Assembly (NCBI RefSeq): GCF_014873495.1
Contig: NZ_JADBGF010000001.1
Location: forward strand, 8,494,001-8,558,000
Length of the DNA stretch: 64,000 nucleotides
DNA from: Streptomyces stelliscabiei
Lineage (GTDB): Bacteria; Actinomycetota; Actinomycetes; Streptomycetales; Streptomycetaceae
Reading direction: 5' to 3'
The notes beneath the pieces were generated by a model that did not search any database, was not told where the DNA came from, and worked only from the letters and a program-made list of their open reading frames with translations. A program made the position numbers and the translations under genes. Of this stretch, positions 52,186 through 60,526 are shown in pieces. Position 1 is the stretch's first letter. The number at the start of each line of letters is the position of its first letter.

Positions 52186-52845
52186 ATGACAGAAAATGTT
52201 GGTGTACTCGGCACGAATGCCCAGTCCTCCGGCGCCGTACGTGTGGTGAACGCCCCCCTGCCCACGACCTACGGCGACTTCGAGGCCGTAGGTTATCTCG
52301 ACCAGGACCGCGGCGAGGAACAAGTGGCACTGGTGTACGGCGACATCAGCGACGGTGAGGGAATTCTCATACGGCTGCACTCGGAGTGCCTGACCGGTGA
52401 CGCGTTCGGTTCCCAGCACTGCGAATGCGGTGAACAGCTGGACAGCGCGCTGCGGGCGATAGTCGCCGAGGGCCGCGGCGTGCTCGTCTACCTGCGCGGC
52501 CACGAGGGCCGCGGGATCGGCCTGCTCGCCAAGCTCCAGGCGATGAAGCTCCAGGCGGAGGGCCTGGACACCGTCGAGGCGAACCTCGCCCTCGGACTGC
52601 CGGTGGACGCCCGCGACTACCGGGTGGCCGCCGAGATGCTGCACGACCTCGGCATACGGTCGGTCCGGCTGATGTCCAACAACCCCCGCAAGCGGGAGGC
52701 GCTGCTGCGCCACGGCATCACGGTCTCCGAACAGGTGCCGCTGCTGATCACGCCGTGCGAGGACAACATCACCTACCTGCGCACCAAGCGGGAGCGGCTC
52801 GACCACTACCTGCCGCACCTGGACGCGGTGGTCCACTCGTCCTGA
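52186..52845 (+). CDS. GTP cyclohydrolase II paralogue, likely formamidopyrimidine-forming
   Basis: A 219-residue RibA-type enzyme that opens GTP. Zinc ligands Cys68, Cys79 and Cys81 lie in HSECLTGDAFGSQHCECG. RGHEGRGIGLLAKLQAMKLQ contains Met120 where E. coli RibA has Tyr105 (NKIRAYALQ). As I recall, an S. coelicolor paralogue (SCO6655) with Met at the same position stops after ring opening and releases the formylated product. ATG 52186 fits that numbering; an earlier in-frame start is noncoding. There is no DHBP-synthase fusion and no riboflavin genes adjoin, so it serves the neighbouring cluster. Confidence 0.83.
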   Translation: MTENVGVLGTNAQSSGAVRVVNAPLPTTYGDFEAVGYLDQDRGEEQVALVYGDISDGEGILIRLHSECLTGDAFGSQHCECGEQLDSALRAIVAEGRGVLVYLRGHEGRGIGLLAKLQAMKLQAEGLDTVEANLALGLPVDARDYRVAAEMLHDLGIRSVRLMSNNPRKREALLRHGITVSEQVPLLITPCEDNITYLRTKRERLDHYLPHLDAVVHSS

Positions 52846-53039
52846 GCGCCGGGGTCCGCGCGGCGGCCGTCCCGGAGGCGTGCCCACGGCTCCGACACCG
52901 GCCGCCGCGCCCGCCCGGAGCGCCCCACGCGCCGCCCTCGCACGAGCCGGTACGCGGGCGCTCCGCATGAACGTTCGCCCGTGGTGGAAGACCTGATTCG
53001 GTCGGGCCGTCCGACCGGGGTCGGGCGAAGGGAGCGTTC

Positions 53040-54185
53040 GTGATCCGCAGCGCACGGGTCGTCGTCATCGGCGGAGGCGTCATCGGGACGAGCATCGCCT
53101 ACCACCTCGCCGCCGCCGGAGTGGAGGACGTCGTCCTCGTCGAACGCGACGAACTGGCCTCCGGATCGACCGCGAGGGCCGCCGGCGGGGTCCGCGCGCA
53201 GTTCTCCGACGAACTCAACATCCAGCTCGGCGCCCGCAGCCTGGAGGCGTTCGGCCGCTTCCGGCAGGAACTGGGCCACGACATCGGACTGCACCGGGTC
53301 GGCTACCTGTTCCTCCTGACGACCCCAGGCGAGGTCGCCCAGTTCGAGGCCGGGGTGCGGCTCCAGAACGACCTGGGCGTCCCCAGCCGCATGCTCGACC
53401 CGGCCGAGGCCCAGCTGCTCTCCCCGCTGATCTCCACCGAGGGCCTGCTCGCCGCCGCGTTCTCGCCCGACGACGGGCACTGCACCCCCGAGTCCGTGGT
53501 CCACGGCTACGCCGCCGGGGCCCGCCGCCACGGGGCGACCGTGCTGCGCGCCTGCGAGGTCCTCGGCATCGAGACCTGGCGGGACACGATCACCGCGGTG
53601 GTCACCAGCAAGGGACGGATCGTCACCGACACCGTCGTGTGCGCGGCCGGAGCCTGGTCCCGGTCCGTCGGCGCCATGGTCGGCGTGGACCTTCCCGTGG
53701 AGCCCCTGCGCCGCCAGATCGCCGTCACGGAAGCCGTCCCCGGTCTCCCGCCGAACCTCCCCATGACGATCGACTTCACCAGCAGCCTCTACTTCCACAC
53801 CGAGGGCCCCGGCCTCCTGGTCGGCATGTCCGACCCCGACGAGCGACCCGGCTTCTCCACCGACACCCACGACCGCTGGATCCCCCGCCTGTACGAGGCC
53901 ATGGAGCGCCGCGCGCCCGGCCTGCTCGACCTGCGCCGGACGGGCGGCTGGGCAGGCCTGTACGAGATCACTCCGGACCACAACGCCCTGATCGGCGAAG
54001 CCGGTTCGTGCTCCCGCTTCCTGTACGCCACCGGGTTCTCCGGCCACGGGTTCCTCCAGGGCCCGGCGGTCGGCGAGGTGGTCCGTGACCTGTACCTCGG
54101 GCGCGTACCCTTCGTCGACATCAGCCCGCTGAGCGTCGACCGGTTCACGGCCGACACCCTGCGCCCGGAGGCCAACCTCGTATGA
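53040..54185 (+). CDS. FAD-dependent oxidoreductase (DAO/sarcosine-oxidase-like)
   Basis: A 381-residue flavoprotein with VVVIGGGVIGTSIAYHLA as the FAD loop, then ELASGSTARAAGGVRAQFSD and the C-terminal YATGFSGHGFLQGPAVGE typical of the D-amino-acid/sarcosine/glycine oxidase family. The start is GTG after GAAGGGAGCG. Its stop overlaps the first saccharopine-dehydrogenase gene by 4 bp. With those partners, it may oxidise a lysine-derived amine such as pipecolate or saccharopine. Alternative substrate glycine or sarcosine cannot be excluded. Confidence 0.82.
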   Translation: MIRSARVVVIGGGVIGTSIAYHLAAAGVEDVVLVERDELASGSTARAAGGVRAQFSDELNIQLGARSLEAFGRFRQELGHDIGLHRVGYLFLLTTPGEVAQFEAGVRLQNDLGVPSRMLDPAEAQLLSPLISTEGLLAAAFSPDDGHCTPESVVHGYAAGARRHGATVLRACEVLGIETWRDTITAVVTSKGRIVTDTVVCAAGAWSRSVGAMVGVDLPVEPLRRQIAVTEAVPGLPPNLPMTIDFTSSLYFHTEGPGLLVGMSDPDERPGFSTDTHDRWIPRLYEAMERRAPGLLDLRRTGGWAGLYEITPDHNALIGEAGSCSRFLYATGFSGHGFLQGPAVGEVVRDLYLGRVPFVDISPLSVDRFTADTLRPEANLV

Positions 54186-55222
54186 CCGATCTCCACTTGT
54201 GGCTCCGTCACGAGACCCGCACCACCGAACGCCGCACCCCGATCGTGCCGTCCGACGCCCGGCGGCTCGTCGAGAGCGGAGTACGGATCACCGTCGAGAA
54301 GTCCCCACAGCGGATCTTCCCCCTGGAGGAGTACGAGAAGGCCGGCTGCCAGGTCGCCGACCCCGGCTCCTGGGTCTCGGCGTCGGCGCGCGCGGTGATC
54401 GTGGGCCTCAAGGAACTCCCGGACACACCGGACGAGTTGACCCACCGCCACATCTTCTTCGGTCACGCCTACAAGGGGCAGCCCGGTGCACGGGCGCTGC
54501 TGCGCAGGTTCGCGGCCGGGGGCGGTGCGCTGCTGGACCTGGAGTACCTGGTGGACGACCGGGGCCGCAGGCTCGCCGCCTTCGGCTTCTGGGCGGGTTA
54601 TCTGGGCGCGGCCCTCGCCGTGCTGCACCACCGGGGCGCTCTGCGAAGCCCTCTCCAGCCGACCACCAAGGAGGCCATGGAGGCCGAACTCCGGTCGTCG
54701 ACGGGTGACGTGCGCGCGTTGGTGATCGGCGCCCTCGGCCGCAGCGGCCAGGGTGCCCGGGTGGCGTTCGGTGAGGCGGGCGTCGAGCCGACCTGCTGGG
54801 ACCTGGCCGAGACCCGCGACCTGGACCGGCCGGCCCTGCTCGCCCACGACCTGCTGGTCAACACGGTGCTGACGACCAGCCCGGTCCCGCCGTTCCTGAC
54901 GGACAAGGACCTCGACGGCCCGGACCGCCGCCTGCGGACCCTCTCGGACGTCACCGTCGACGTCGGCTCCCCCATGAACGTCCTGCCGGTCTACGACACG
55001 ACCACCGAGTGGGACCACCCCGTACGGCGGTTGCGCGAGCACCCTCCGCTCGACCTCATCGCCATCGACAACCTGCCCTCCCTGCTGCCCCGGGAGGCGA
55101 GCACCGACTTCTCGGCCGCGCTGCTGCCGCAGCTGCTGGACTTCGGGACCGGTGGGGCGTGGGGCAGGTGTCTGGACCGATTCCGTCAGGTGAGCGCCGA
55201 ATCGGGGCTCACGGAGAGGTAG
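54182..55222 (+). CDS. Saccharopine dehydrogenase (lysine-forming type)
   Basis: A 346-residue NAD-dependent alanine-dehydrogenase/LYS1-like protein. LWLRHETRTTERRTPIVPSD is the substrate-binding start, HRHIFFGHAYKGQ matches the LYS1 block, and VIGALGRSGQGA the nucleotide loop. It interconverts lysine plus 2-oxoglutarate and saccharopine. It is coupled by a 4-bp overlap to the FAD enzyme and followed 7 bp later by the partner gene. In a lysine-degradation setting it would make saccharopine. Confidence 0.83.
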   Translation: MTDLHLWLRHETRTTERRTPIVPSDARRLVESGVRITVEKSPQRIFPLEEYEKAGCQVADPGSWVSASARAVIVGLKELPDTPDELTHRHIFFGHAYKGQPGARALLRRFAAGGGALLDLEYLVDDRGRRLAAFGFWAGYLGAALAVLHHRGALRSPLQPTTKEAMEAELRSSTGDVRALVIGALGRSGQGARVAFGEAGVEPTCWDLAETRDLDRPALLAHDLLVNTVLTTSPVPPFLTDKDLDGPDRRLRTLSDVTVDVGSPMNVLPVYDTTTEWDHPVRRLREHPPLDLIAIDNLPSLLPREASTDFSAALLPQLLDFGTGGAWGRCLDRFRQVSAESGLTER

Positions 55223-55229
55223 GTGCCCG

Positions 55230-56375
55230 ATGACCGCCGAGGTGGTTCCCGCGAGCGGTACCGTCCACTGGGTCGGTGCCGGCCTGTCCACGGGCAGCGG
55301 CCTGGCGGCGCTGTGCGACAGCGCCGCCAGGGTGCGGCTGTGGCACCGCAGCGAGGAGCGCGCCGGGCAGGCCCTGGCCGCTCTGGGCCTGACGGGCCGC
55401 GCCGAGCCCCGCGCGTACACCCTGCCGGCCCTCGCGGCCGAGCTGGCACCGGGCGACGTCGTGGTCTCGATGCTCCCGGCGCCGGACCACGGGCCGCTGC
55501 TCGGGGCGTGCGTCGGCGCGCGGGCCCACTTCGCCTGCTCCAGCTATGTCTCGGACGCGGTCCTGAAGCAGGTCCCGGCGGCCGAGGCCGCCGGGGTCAC
55601 CGTGCTCACCGAGGCCGGCCTGGACCCCGGCATCGACCACCTCTTCGCGCACAGCCTGATCGCACGGGCGACCCGCGCGATCGGGCCGCAGACAGCCGCC
55701 TCCTACACCTTCACCTCGTACTGCGGCGGTGTGCCGGCCGTGCCCAACGACTTCAGGTACCGCTTCAGCTGGGCCCCGGCCGGGGTGCTCAACGCGCTTC
55801 GCTCGCCCGCCCGTTACATCGAGGACGGCGCCGAGACGACGGCCGACCGGCCCTGGACGGCCACCCGCGCCCATGTCATCGACGGCGAGACCTTCGAGGT
55901 CTACCCCAACCGCGACAGCGTCCCCTTCGTCGCCCAGTACGGCCTCCCGCCGGCCTGGAGACCGCGGACCTTCGTCCGGGGCACCCTCCGCCTCGACGGC
56001 TGGCTGGCGGCCTGGGCGCCGGTGTTCGCGGAGCTGGAGGGCGGTGACGACCGGCGTATCGCCGCGCTGGCCCGCGAACTGGCGGCCCGCCATCCGACGA
56101 CCGACGCCGACCGCGACCGGGTGGTCCTGGCGGTCTCCCTCGACGTGCGGACCGGTACGGGAGAGCACTGGTCCGGCCGCCACCTCCTCGACGCCGTCGG
56201 CACCGAGGAGGAGAGCGCGATGGCCCGCCTGGTGTCCCTCCCGCTGGCCCTGGGGGTGGGACACATCCTGGACGGATCACTTCCGGCGGGCCTGAGCCGG
56301 GCCGCGGAGACGGGAGAGCGGTCGCGGGCCTGGCTGGCCGAACTGGCCCGGACGGGCGTGGAGTTCACCCAGTGA
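55230..56375 (+). CDS. Saccharopine dehydrogenase family protein (glutamate-forming-like)
   Basis: A 381-residue LYS9/saccharopine-reductase-like protein. VHWVGAGLSTGSGLAALC is the nucleotide loop, then VVSMLPAPDH, TEAGLDPGIDHLFA and FTSYCGGVPAVPNDFRYRFS are strong family blocks. Paired with the lysine-forming partner upstream it would release glutamate and aminoadipate semialdehyde from saccharopine. The ATG at 55230 has GAGAGGTAGG upstream. The operon ends at a hairpin just after the stop. Confidence 0.84.
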   Translation: MTAEVVPASGTVHWVGAGLSTGSGLAALCDSAARVRLWHRSEERAGQALAALGLTGRAEPRAYTLPALAAELAPGDVVVSMLPAPDHGPLLGACVGARAHFACSSYVSDAVLKQVPAAEAAGVTVLTEAGLDPGIDHLFAHSLIARATRAIGPQTAASYTFTSYCGGVPAVPNDFRYRFSWAPAGVLNALRSPARYIEDGAETTADRPWTATRAHVIDGETFEVYPNRDSVPFVAQYGLPPAWRPRTFVRGTLRLDGWLAAWAPVFAELEGGDDRRIAALARELAARHPTTDADRDRVVLAVSLDVRTGTGEHWSGRHLLDAVGTEEESAMARLVSLPLALGVGHILDGSLPAGLSRAAETGERSRAWLAELARTGVEFTQ

Positions 56376-56380
56376 GGCCA

Positions 56381-56419
56381 CCGACAGGGGCCAGGCACTA
56401 CGTGACGGGCCCCTGTCGG
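56381..56419. terminator. Bidirectional terminator overlapping a stop codon
   Basis: 12-bp stem CCGACAGGGGCC / GGCCCCTGTCGG between convergent operons; it includes the serine-hydrolase stop codon (56398-56400). Confidence 0.7.
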
Positions 56420-57654
56420 AGCGGCGGCTGGATCACCGCCTCGTGCACCCACCGCTTCAGGTCGGGATAGACCGAGAACGACGACCGCCGCCGCACCTGC
56501 GTCATGAACTGCACCGTCAGATCCCGCGCCGGGTCCACCCAGAAGATCGTGGTCGCGGCCCCGGTCCACCCGAACGTGCCGAGGGAGGAGGGGTGCTCGG
56601 TCCGGGCAGGGTCGATGACCACGGACACCCCGAGCCCGAATCCGACGCCCACGTTGCCCGGCTGCCGGTGGAAGGGACTGCCGTGCGTGTGGATGTCGAC
56701 GCCCCCCGGCAGCTGGTTCGTGGTCATCATGTCGACGGACCCGGCGGAGAGCAGCCGTACGCCGTCGAGTTCGCCGCGCCGGCGCAGGAACTCGGCGAAG
56801 CGGTGGTAGTCCCGGGCGCTGGCGGCGAGGCCCCCGCTGCCGGAGAGGAAGCGCGGGCGGCCGCCGCGCAACGGCAGCCCGGGCACGGGCGCGATCGAGC
56901 CGTCCTCCTGCTCGCCGTACAACTCGGCCAGCCTGCCCGCCCTTTCAGGACCGACCTGGAAGCCCGCGTCCGTCATGTCGAGCGGGCCGAGGATCCGCTC
57001 GGCGAAGAACGCGTCGAGGTCCTGCCCCGACACCACCTCGACGATCCTCCCGAGGACGTTGGTGGAGACGGAGTAGTTCCACTGCGAGCCCGGCTCGAAC
57101 TGCAGCGGCAGACGCGCGTACTCCGCGCACGTCTGCGCCAGGGTGGCCCCCGGCCGGACGGAGTTCTCCAGGCCCGCGTCGCGGTAGAGCGCGTCGACGG
57201 GGTGGTCGTAGTAGAAGCCGAACGTCAGACCCGAGGTGTGGGTCAGCAGATGGCGCACGAGGATCGGCTGCTCGGCCGGCCGGGTCCGGACGTCGGCGCC
57301 CGCCCCGGACTCGTACACGCGCGGCTCGGCGAACTCCGGGAGGTAGCGGGAGATCGGGTCCGTCAGTGACAGCCGGCCCTCCTCGACCAGTATCAGCGCG
57401 GCGACCGAGGTGACGGGCTTGGTCATGGAGTAGACCCGCCACAGCGTGTCGGTCTCGACGGGGAGCCCCGCCTCGCGGTCGCGGTGTCCGTACGTCGTCA
57501 GGTGGGCGACGCGGCCGCCGCGGGCCAGGGACAGCAGATAGCCGGGCAGCCGGCCCTCGTCGACCTGCCGGGCCAGATGGGCGTCCAGGCGGGCCAGGGT
57601 CTTCGGGTCGAGGCCCGCCTCGCGCGGCTCGACCTCTCGGCGCAGTCGTTCCAT
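56398..57654 (-). CDS. Serine hydrolase (class C beta-lactamase-like)
   Basis: A 418-residue penicillin-binding/EstB-type hydrolase. SMTKPVTS gives the Ser-x-x-Lys, with Tyr in WNYSVSTNVLG and a late FGWTGAATT. There is no signal peptide, so cytoplasmic esterase-like action is likely. ATG 57654 with GGAGGAG 9 bp upstream is clearly the start. It lies 25 bp after the MFS gene in one operon controlled by TetR. Possible roles are ester-drug cleavage or general esterase. Confidence 0.85.
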   Translation of the reverse strand: MERLRREVEPREAGLDPKTLARLDAHLARQVDEGRLPGYLLSLARGGRVAHLTTYGHRDREAGLPVETDTLWRVYSMTKPVTSVAALILVEEGRLSLTDPISRYLPEFAEPRVYESGAGADVRTRPAEQPILVRHLLTHTSGLTFGFYYDHPVDALYRDAGLENSVRPGATLAQTCAEYARLPLQFEPGSQWNYSVSTNVLGRIVEVVSGQDLDAFFAERILGPLDMTDAGFQVGPERAGRLAELYGEQEDGSIAPVPGLPLRGGRPRFLSGSGGLAASARDYHRFAEFLRRRGELDGVRLLSAGSVDMMTTNQLPGGVDIHTHGSPFHRQPGNVGVGFGLGVSVVIDPARTEHPSSLGTFGWTGAATTIFWVDPARDLTVQFMTQVRRRSSFSVYPDLKRWVHEAVIQPPLRQGPVT

Positions 57655-57679
57655 GGTGGTTCTCCTCCGGTGGCCCGGC

Positions 57680-59125
57680 TCACGGCTCTCGTTCAACGTC
57701 GTCGTCCTCATCGTTCCGTACTGATCGCGTTCCATCCCTCGTGGGGCGGGCGGGTCGAGGCATTCGTACGGCGAGCGGCGCACCGAGCGCGGCCACGCCG
57801 GCCAGGAGCAGCAGGGCGGGGCCCGTGCCGAACGGCATGAGCGTCGTCGCGGCCGCCACCCCCAGCGCGGGGCCGACGTTCAGCGCGGTCTGCTGCAGCC
57901 CGCCCGCCACTCCGGCCGACTCGGGCGGCGCCTGTCGTACGACGACGGCGGTCGCGGTGACCATCAGCGCGCCGAAACCCGCTCCCAGCAGCAGGAACCC
58001 CGCCCCGATCACCGGCGTCGAGGAGCCCGGGCCGAGGCGGGACAGCGCCAGCACACCGGCGGTCAGCAGCCCCACGCCCATCAGGGCCGTGGGGCGGGCC
58101 CCCCACCGGCGCAGCAGGACGGCCGACAGCGGCGCCCCGAGCACCATCGTCACGCCGCCGGGCAGCGCGACGAGGCTCGTACGCAGCGGGTCCATGCCGA
58201 GGACGTCCTGGAGGACGAAGCTGCACACGAACAACGCGCCGAGCATCGCCGCGGAAGCGGCCACCAGTACCCCGAGCGCGGCGCGCACCGGCGGCGAACC
58301 GAGCACGGCGGACGGCACCAGCGGGTTCGGCGTGCGCCGTTCGTGCCGTACGAGGGCGAGGGCGGACGCGGCGGCGATCAGCAGACCGAGCGCACCGGTG
58401 GCCGTCCAGCCGTGCTCCGGCACCCCGACCAGCGTGTGCACGAGAGCCGCGAGGGTCACGGCGAGCAGCGCGGCGCCGGGCAGGTCGAGCCGGGGGCCCG
58501 GAGCCCTGTTCGCGGGCCGCGCCGCAGGGGTGCGCACCGCCAGCGCCGCCAGACCCATGACCAGCGCCGGTACGACGTTGAGGAAGAACACCGCCCGCCA
58601 GCCCAGTTGGGCGACGAGCACACCGCCGACCAGCGGACCGGCGGCGACGGCCACACCGATGGCGCTGGTCCGCAGCGCGATGGGCATCCCCAGTCTGTCG
58701 GGCGGGAACGCGGCCCGCAGCATTCCGAGCGTGGCGGGCTGCAGCAGCGCCCCGAAGACACCCTGGACGACCCGCAACCCGATCACCCAGCCCACCCCGG
58801 GCGCGCACCCGATGCCGGCGGAGGCCGCGCCGAACCCCAGCACGCCCCAGGCGAAGACGCGCCGATGGCCGAACCGGTCGCCGAGCCTCCCCGCGAACAC
58901 CAACAGCCCCGCGACCGCGATCAGATAGCCGGTGCTGGTCCACTGCACCTCGGTGAGGGACGCGCCCAGATCCTCGCGCAGCGCCGGCTGGGCGATCATC
59001 AGCACGGTTCCGTCGAGGGCGACCAGCACGGCACCGAGCACGCTGTTGGCGAGGGTCAGCCGGCGGTGGCGCGCGGATGCCGGTGTGCTCCCCTCGACGC
59101 CGGCCTCGGTCGTGGACGCCGTCAT
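57680..59125 (-). CDS. MFS drug-efflux-like transporter (DHA2 type)
   Basis: A 481-residue, about 14-segment transporter. LANSVLGAVLVALDGTVLMI is the first helix, GRLGDRFGHRRVFAWG the loop signature, and VVQGVFGALLQPATLGML a DHA2-like block. It likely exports a small toxic compound. ATG 59125 overlaps the TetR stop by 4 bp, so both are co-translated. The operator before TetR thus controls all three genes. Confidence 0.86.
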   Translation of the reverse strand: MTASTTEAGVEGSTPASARHRRLTLANSVLGAVLVALDGTVLMIAQPALREDLGASLTEVQWTSTGYLIAVAGLLVFAGRLGDRFGHRRVFAWGVLGFGAASAGIGCAPGVGWVIGLRVVQGVFGALLQPATLGMLRAAFPPDRLGMPIALRTSAIGVAVAAGPLVGGVLVAQLGWRAVFFLNVVPALVMGLAALAVRTPAARPANRAPGPRLDLPGAALLAVTLAALVHTLVGVPEHGWTATGALGLLIAAASALALVRHERRTPNPLVPSAVLGSPPVRAALGVLVAASAAMLGALFVCSFVLQDVLGMDPLRTSLVALPGGVTMVLGAPLSAVLLRRWGARPTALMGVGLLTAGVLALSRLGPGSSTPVIGAGFLLLGAGFGALMVTATAVVVRQAPPESAGVAGGLQQTALNVGPALGVAAATTLMPFGTGPALLLLAGVAALGAPLAVRMPRPARPTRDGTRSVRNDEDDDVEREP

Positions 59126-59700
59126 CGCCCTTCGCTCCCCAGGTGCGCGTCCAGCGCGGTGCGCAGCAGGGGCGCGAAGTCGGCGGTGCCCGTGGTGAGC
59201 TGGAGACTGCCCCAGGTCCACAGCTGGGCGATGCCGTAGAGGTTCGCCAGCAGGGCGCCCGCCACGAGCCGGGCGTCGGCGTCGGGGCGGGCCCGCGCGA
59301 CGAGGTCCACCAGCAGGCCGAAGATCGGCAGGCTGGCGTCCCGCAGCCTCAACCCGTCGCTCTCCAGCAGGTCATGACGGAACATCAGCTCGTGCATGCC
59401 CCGGTGGGTGAGGGCGAAGTCGAGGTACACGCGCCCCAGCGTCGCGATCTGCTCGCGCGGGCTCGCCGTAGTGTCCCCGAGTGCGGACGCCCCCCTGGCC
59501 GCCAGATCCTCGAAGCCCCGGCGCGCGATGGCCGAGAGCAGCTCCAGATGGGTGGGGAAGTAACGGCGCGGCGCCCCGTGCGACACCCCCGCCCGCCGTG
59601 CGATCTCCCGCAGGGACAGTGCCTGGACCCCCTCCGCCGTCACCAACTCGACGCCTACGTCCACCAGCCGGGACCGCAGCCCCGTGTTCGGCTCGCTCAT
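59122..59700 (-). CDS. TetR-family repressor of efflux operon
   Basis: A 192-residue regulator: HTH LSLREIARRAGVSHGAPRRYF at residues about 30-50 (given in pieces LSLREIARRAGVS and HGAPRRYF), followed by a TetR ligand domain typical of the C_13-like group. ATG 59700 is chosen; an in-frame GTG two codons earlier is possible. Its own start lies within a perfect inverted repeat, so it represses itself and the MFS and hydrolase genes. Confidence 0.86.
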   Translation of the reverse strand: MSEPNTGLRSRLVDVGVELVTAEGVQALSLREIARRAGVSHGAPRRYFPTHLELLSAIARRGFEDLAARGASALGDTTASPREQIATLGRVYLDFALTHRGMHELMFRHDLLESDGLRLRDASLPIFGLLVDLVARARPDADARLVAGALLANLYGIAQLWTWGSLQLTTGTADFAPLLRTALDAHLGSEGR

Positions 59701-59701
59701 G

Positions 59702-59734
59702 GACACTGTCTACCAAGGAGAGGTAGACAGTGTC
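59702..59734. promoter_or_regulatory. TetR operator pair
   Basis: A perfect inverted repeat GACACTGTCTACC - N7 - GGTAGACAGTGTC. Each arm is itself close to a palindrome (TAGACAGTGTCTA at 59724-59736), so two repressor dimers may bind. It touches the TetR start. Confidence 0.75.
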
Positions 59735-59787
59735 TACTCGATGTTGGTCCTTGGTCTGCTCGCCCGTCGGTCTGCTCGCGCGTCCGT

Positions 59788-60357
59788 CTACCCGCCGCCG
59801 CGGCCGGCCGTCTTCCTCAGTACGCACAGGTCGCCTTCGTCGGGGTCGCCGACGTAGTCCCACAGGAGAGGGTTCTTCGCGGTGCCCCGGGCGTCGTACT
59901 GGGTCCAGATCCCGCCCGGCGTGAACGTGAGACGGATCTGTGTTGCGGGGTCCCTCGTGTCGACGTCCGGCGTGATGTCGTGTGTCCAGGTGCCCACGCC
60001 CGGGTTCGGCGCGACGGCGGTATCGAGGTCGGCGTCGTTGAAGTCGCCGCAGATCCCGCGCGCGGCGAACGTTCCGTCCGCCTTCAGCTCCAGCCGTCCG
60101 CCCTGCCCGTCCGCCCAGGTGCCCGCGACCTCGGCCGGGCGCATGGCCCGGGGCTCCCCGTCGGGAACGGGGACCGACAGCCGGCTCACCAGGAGCAGCA
60201 GCGCGAACGCTCCGAACAGGAAGATCAGCCCGCATCCCGCCAGGCCGACGAGCGGGACGAGCAGGGCGATCCGCCAGCGCCGTCTGCTCGTCTCCGGCGA
60301 AGGCCACCCCTGCCACGGAGGCGGAGTGGTTCTGTAAGGGTCCTCGGCGCGCTTCAC
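59788..60357 (-). CDS. Small hypothetical membrane-anchored protein
   Basis: A 189-residue protein. Residues about 24-52 form a membrane segment (IALLVPLVGLAGCGLIFLFG, then AFALLLLVSRL). The rest is a small outside domain with GTWADGQGGRLELKADGTF and a short CGDFNDADL, like many Streptomyces proteins of unknown role. GTG 60357 with GGGGGG upstream is taken; an ATG at 60405 is also possible. No neighbours share its direction closely. Confidence 0.65.
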   Translation of the reverse strand: MKRAEDPYRTTPPPWQGWPSPETSRRRWRIALLVPLVGLAGCGLIFLFGAFALLLLVSRLSVPVPDGEPRAMRPAEVAGTWADGQGGRLELKADGTFAARGICGDFNDADLDTAVAPNPGVGTWTHDITPDVDTRDPATQIRLTFTPGGIWTQYDARGTAKNPLLWDYVGDPDEGDLCVLRKTAGRGGG

Positions 60358-60469
60358 ATCGTCCCCCCGACGCGGTGCCGCGTTGTGGCGGCGGTGTGCG
60401 GTCATCCTGCCGCTGAGCTGCGCCGCCCTTCGCATCGGGGTCGCTCGCGTGAGGGCCGCCGCGACGCAC

Positions 60470-60504
60470 GGGTCCCCGGACACCTCGCGGGTGTCCGGGG
60501 ACCC
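60470..60504 (-). terminator. Terminator after MHS transporter gene
   Basis: 15-bp perfect arms GGGTCCCCGGACACC / GGTGTCCGGGGACCC with a 5-base loop. Confidence 0.8.
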
Positions 60505-60526
60505 TGAGCGCGATGCGGCCGGGGTT

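Noticed and set aside
46485..52845. Classic deazapurine (queuosine/toyocamycin type) cluster
   Set aside because: No radical SAM QueE-like, QueC-like or GTP cyclohydrolase I gene is present, and the QueD-like protein lacks catalytic residues.
52186..52845. Riboflavin biosynthesis locus
   Set aside because: No ribBDEH genes adjoin, and Met120 argues against the normal RibA product.
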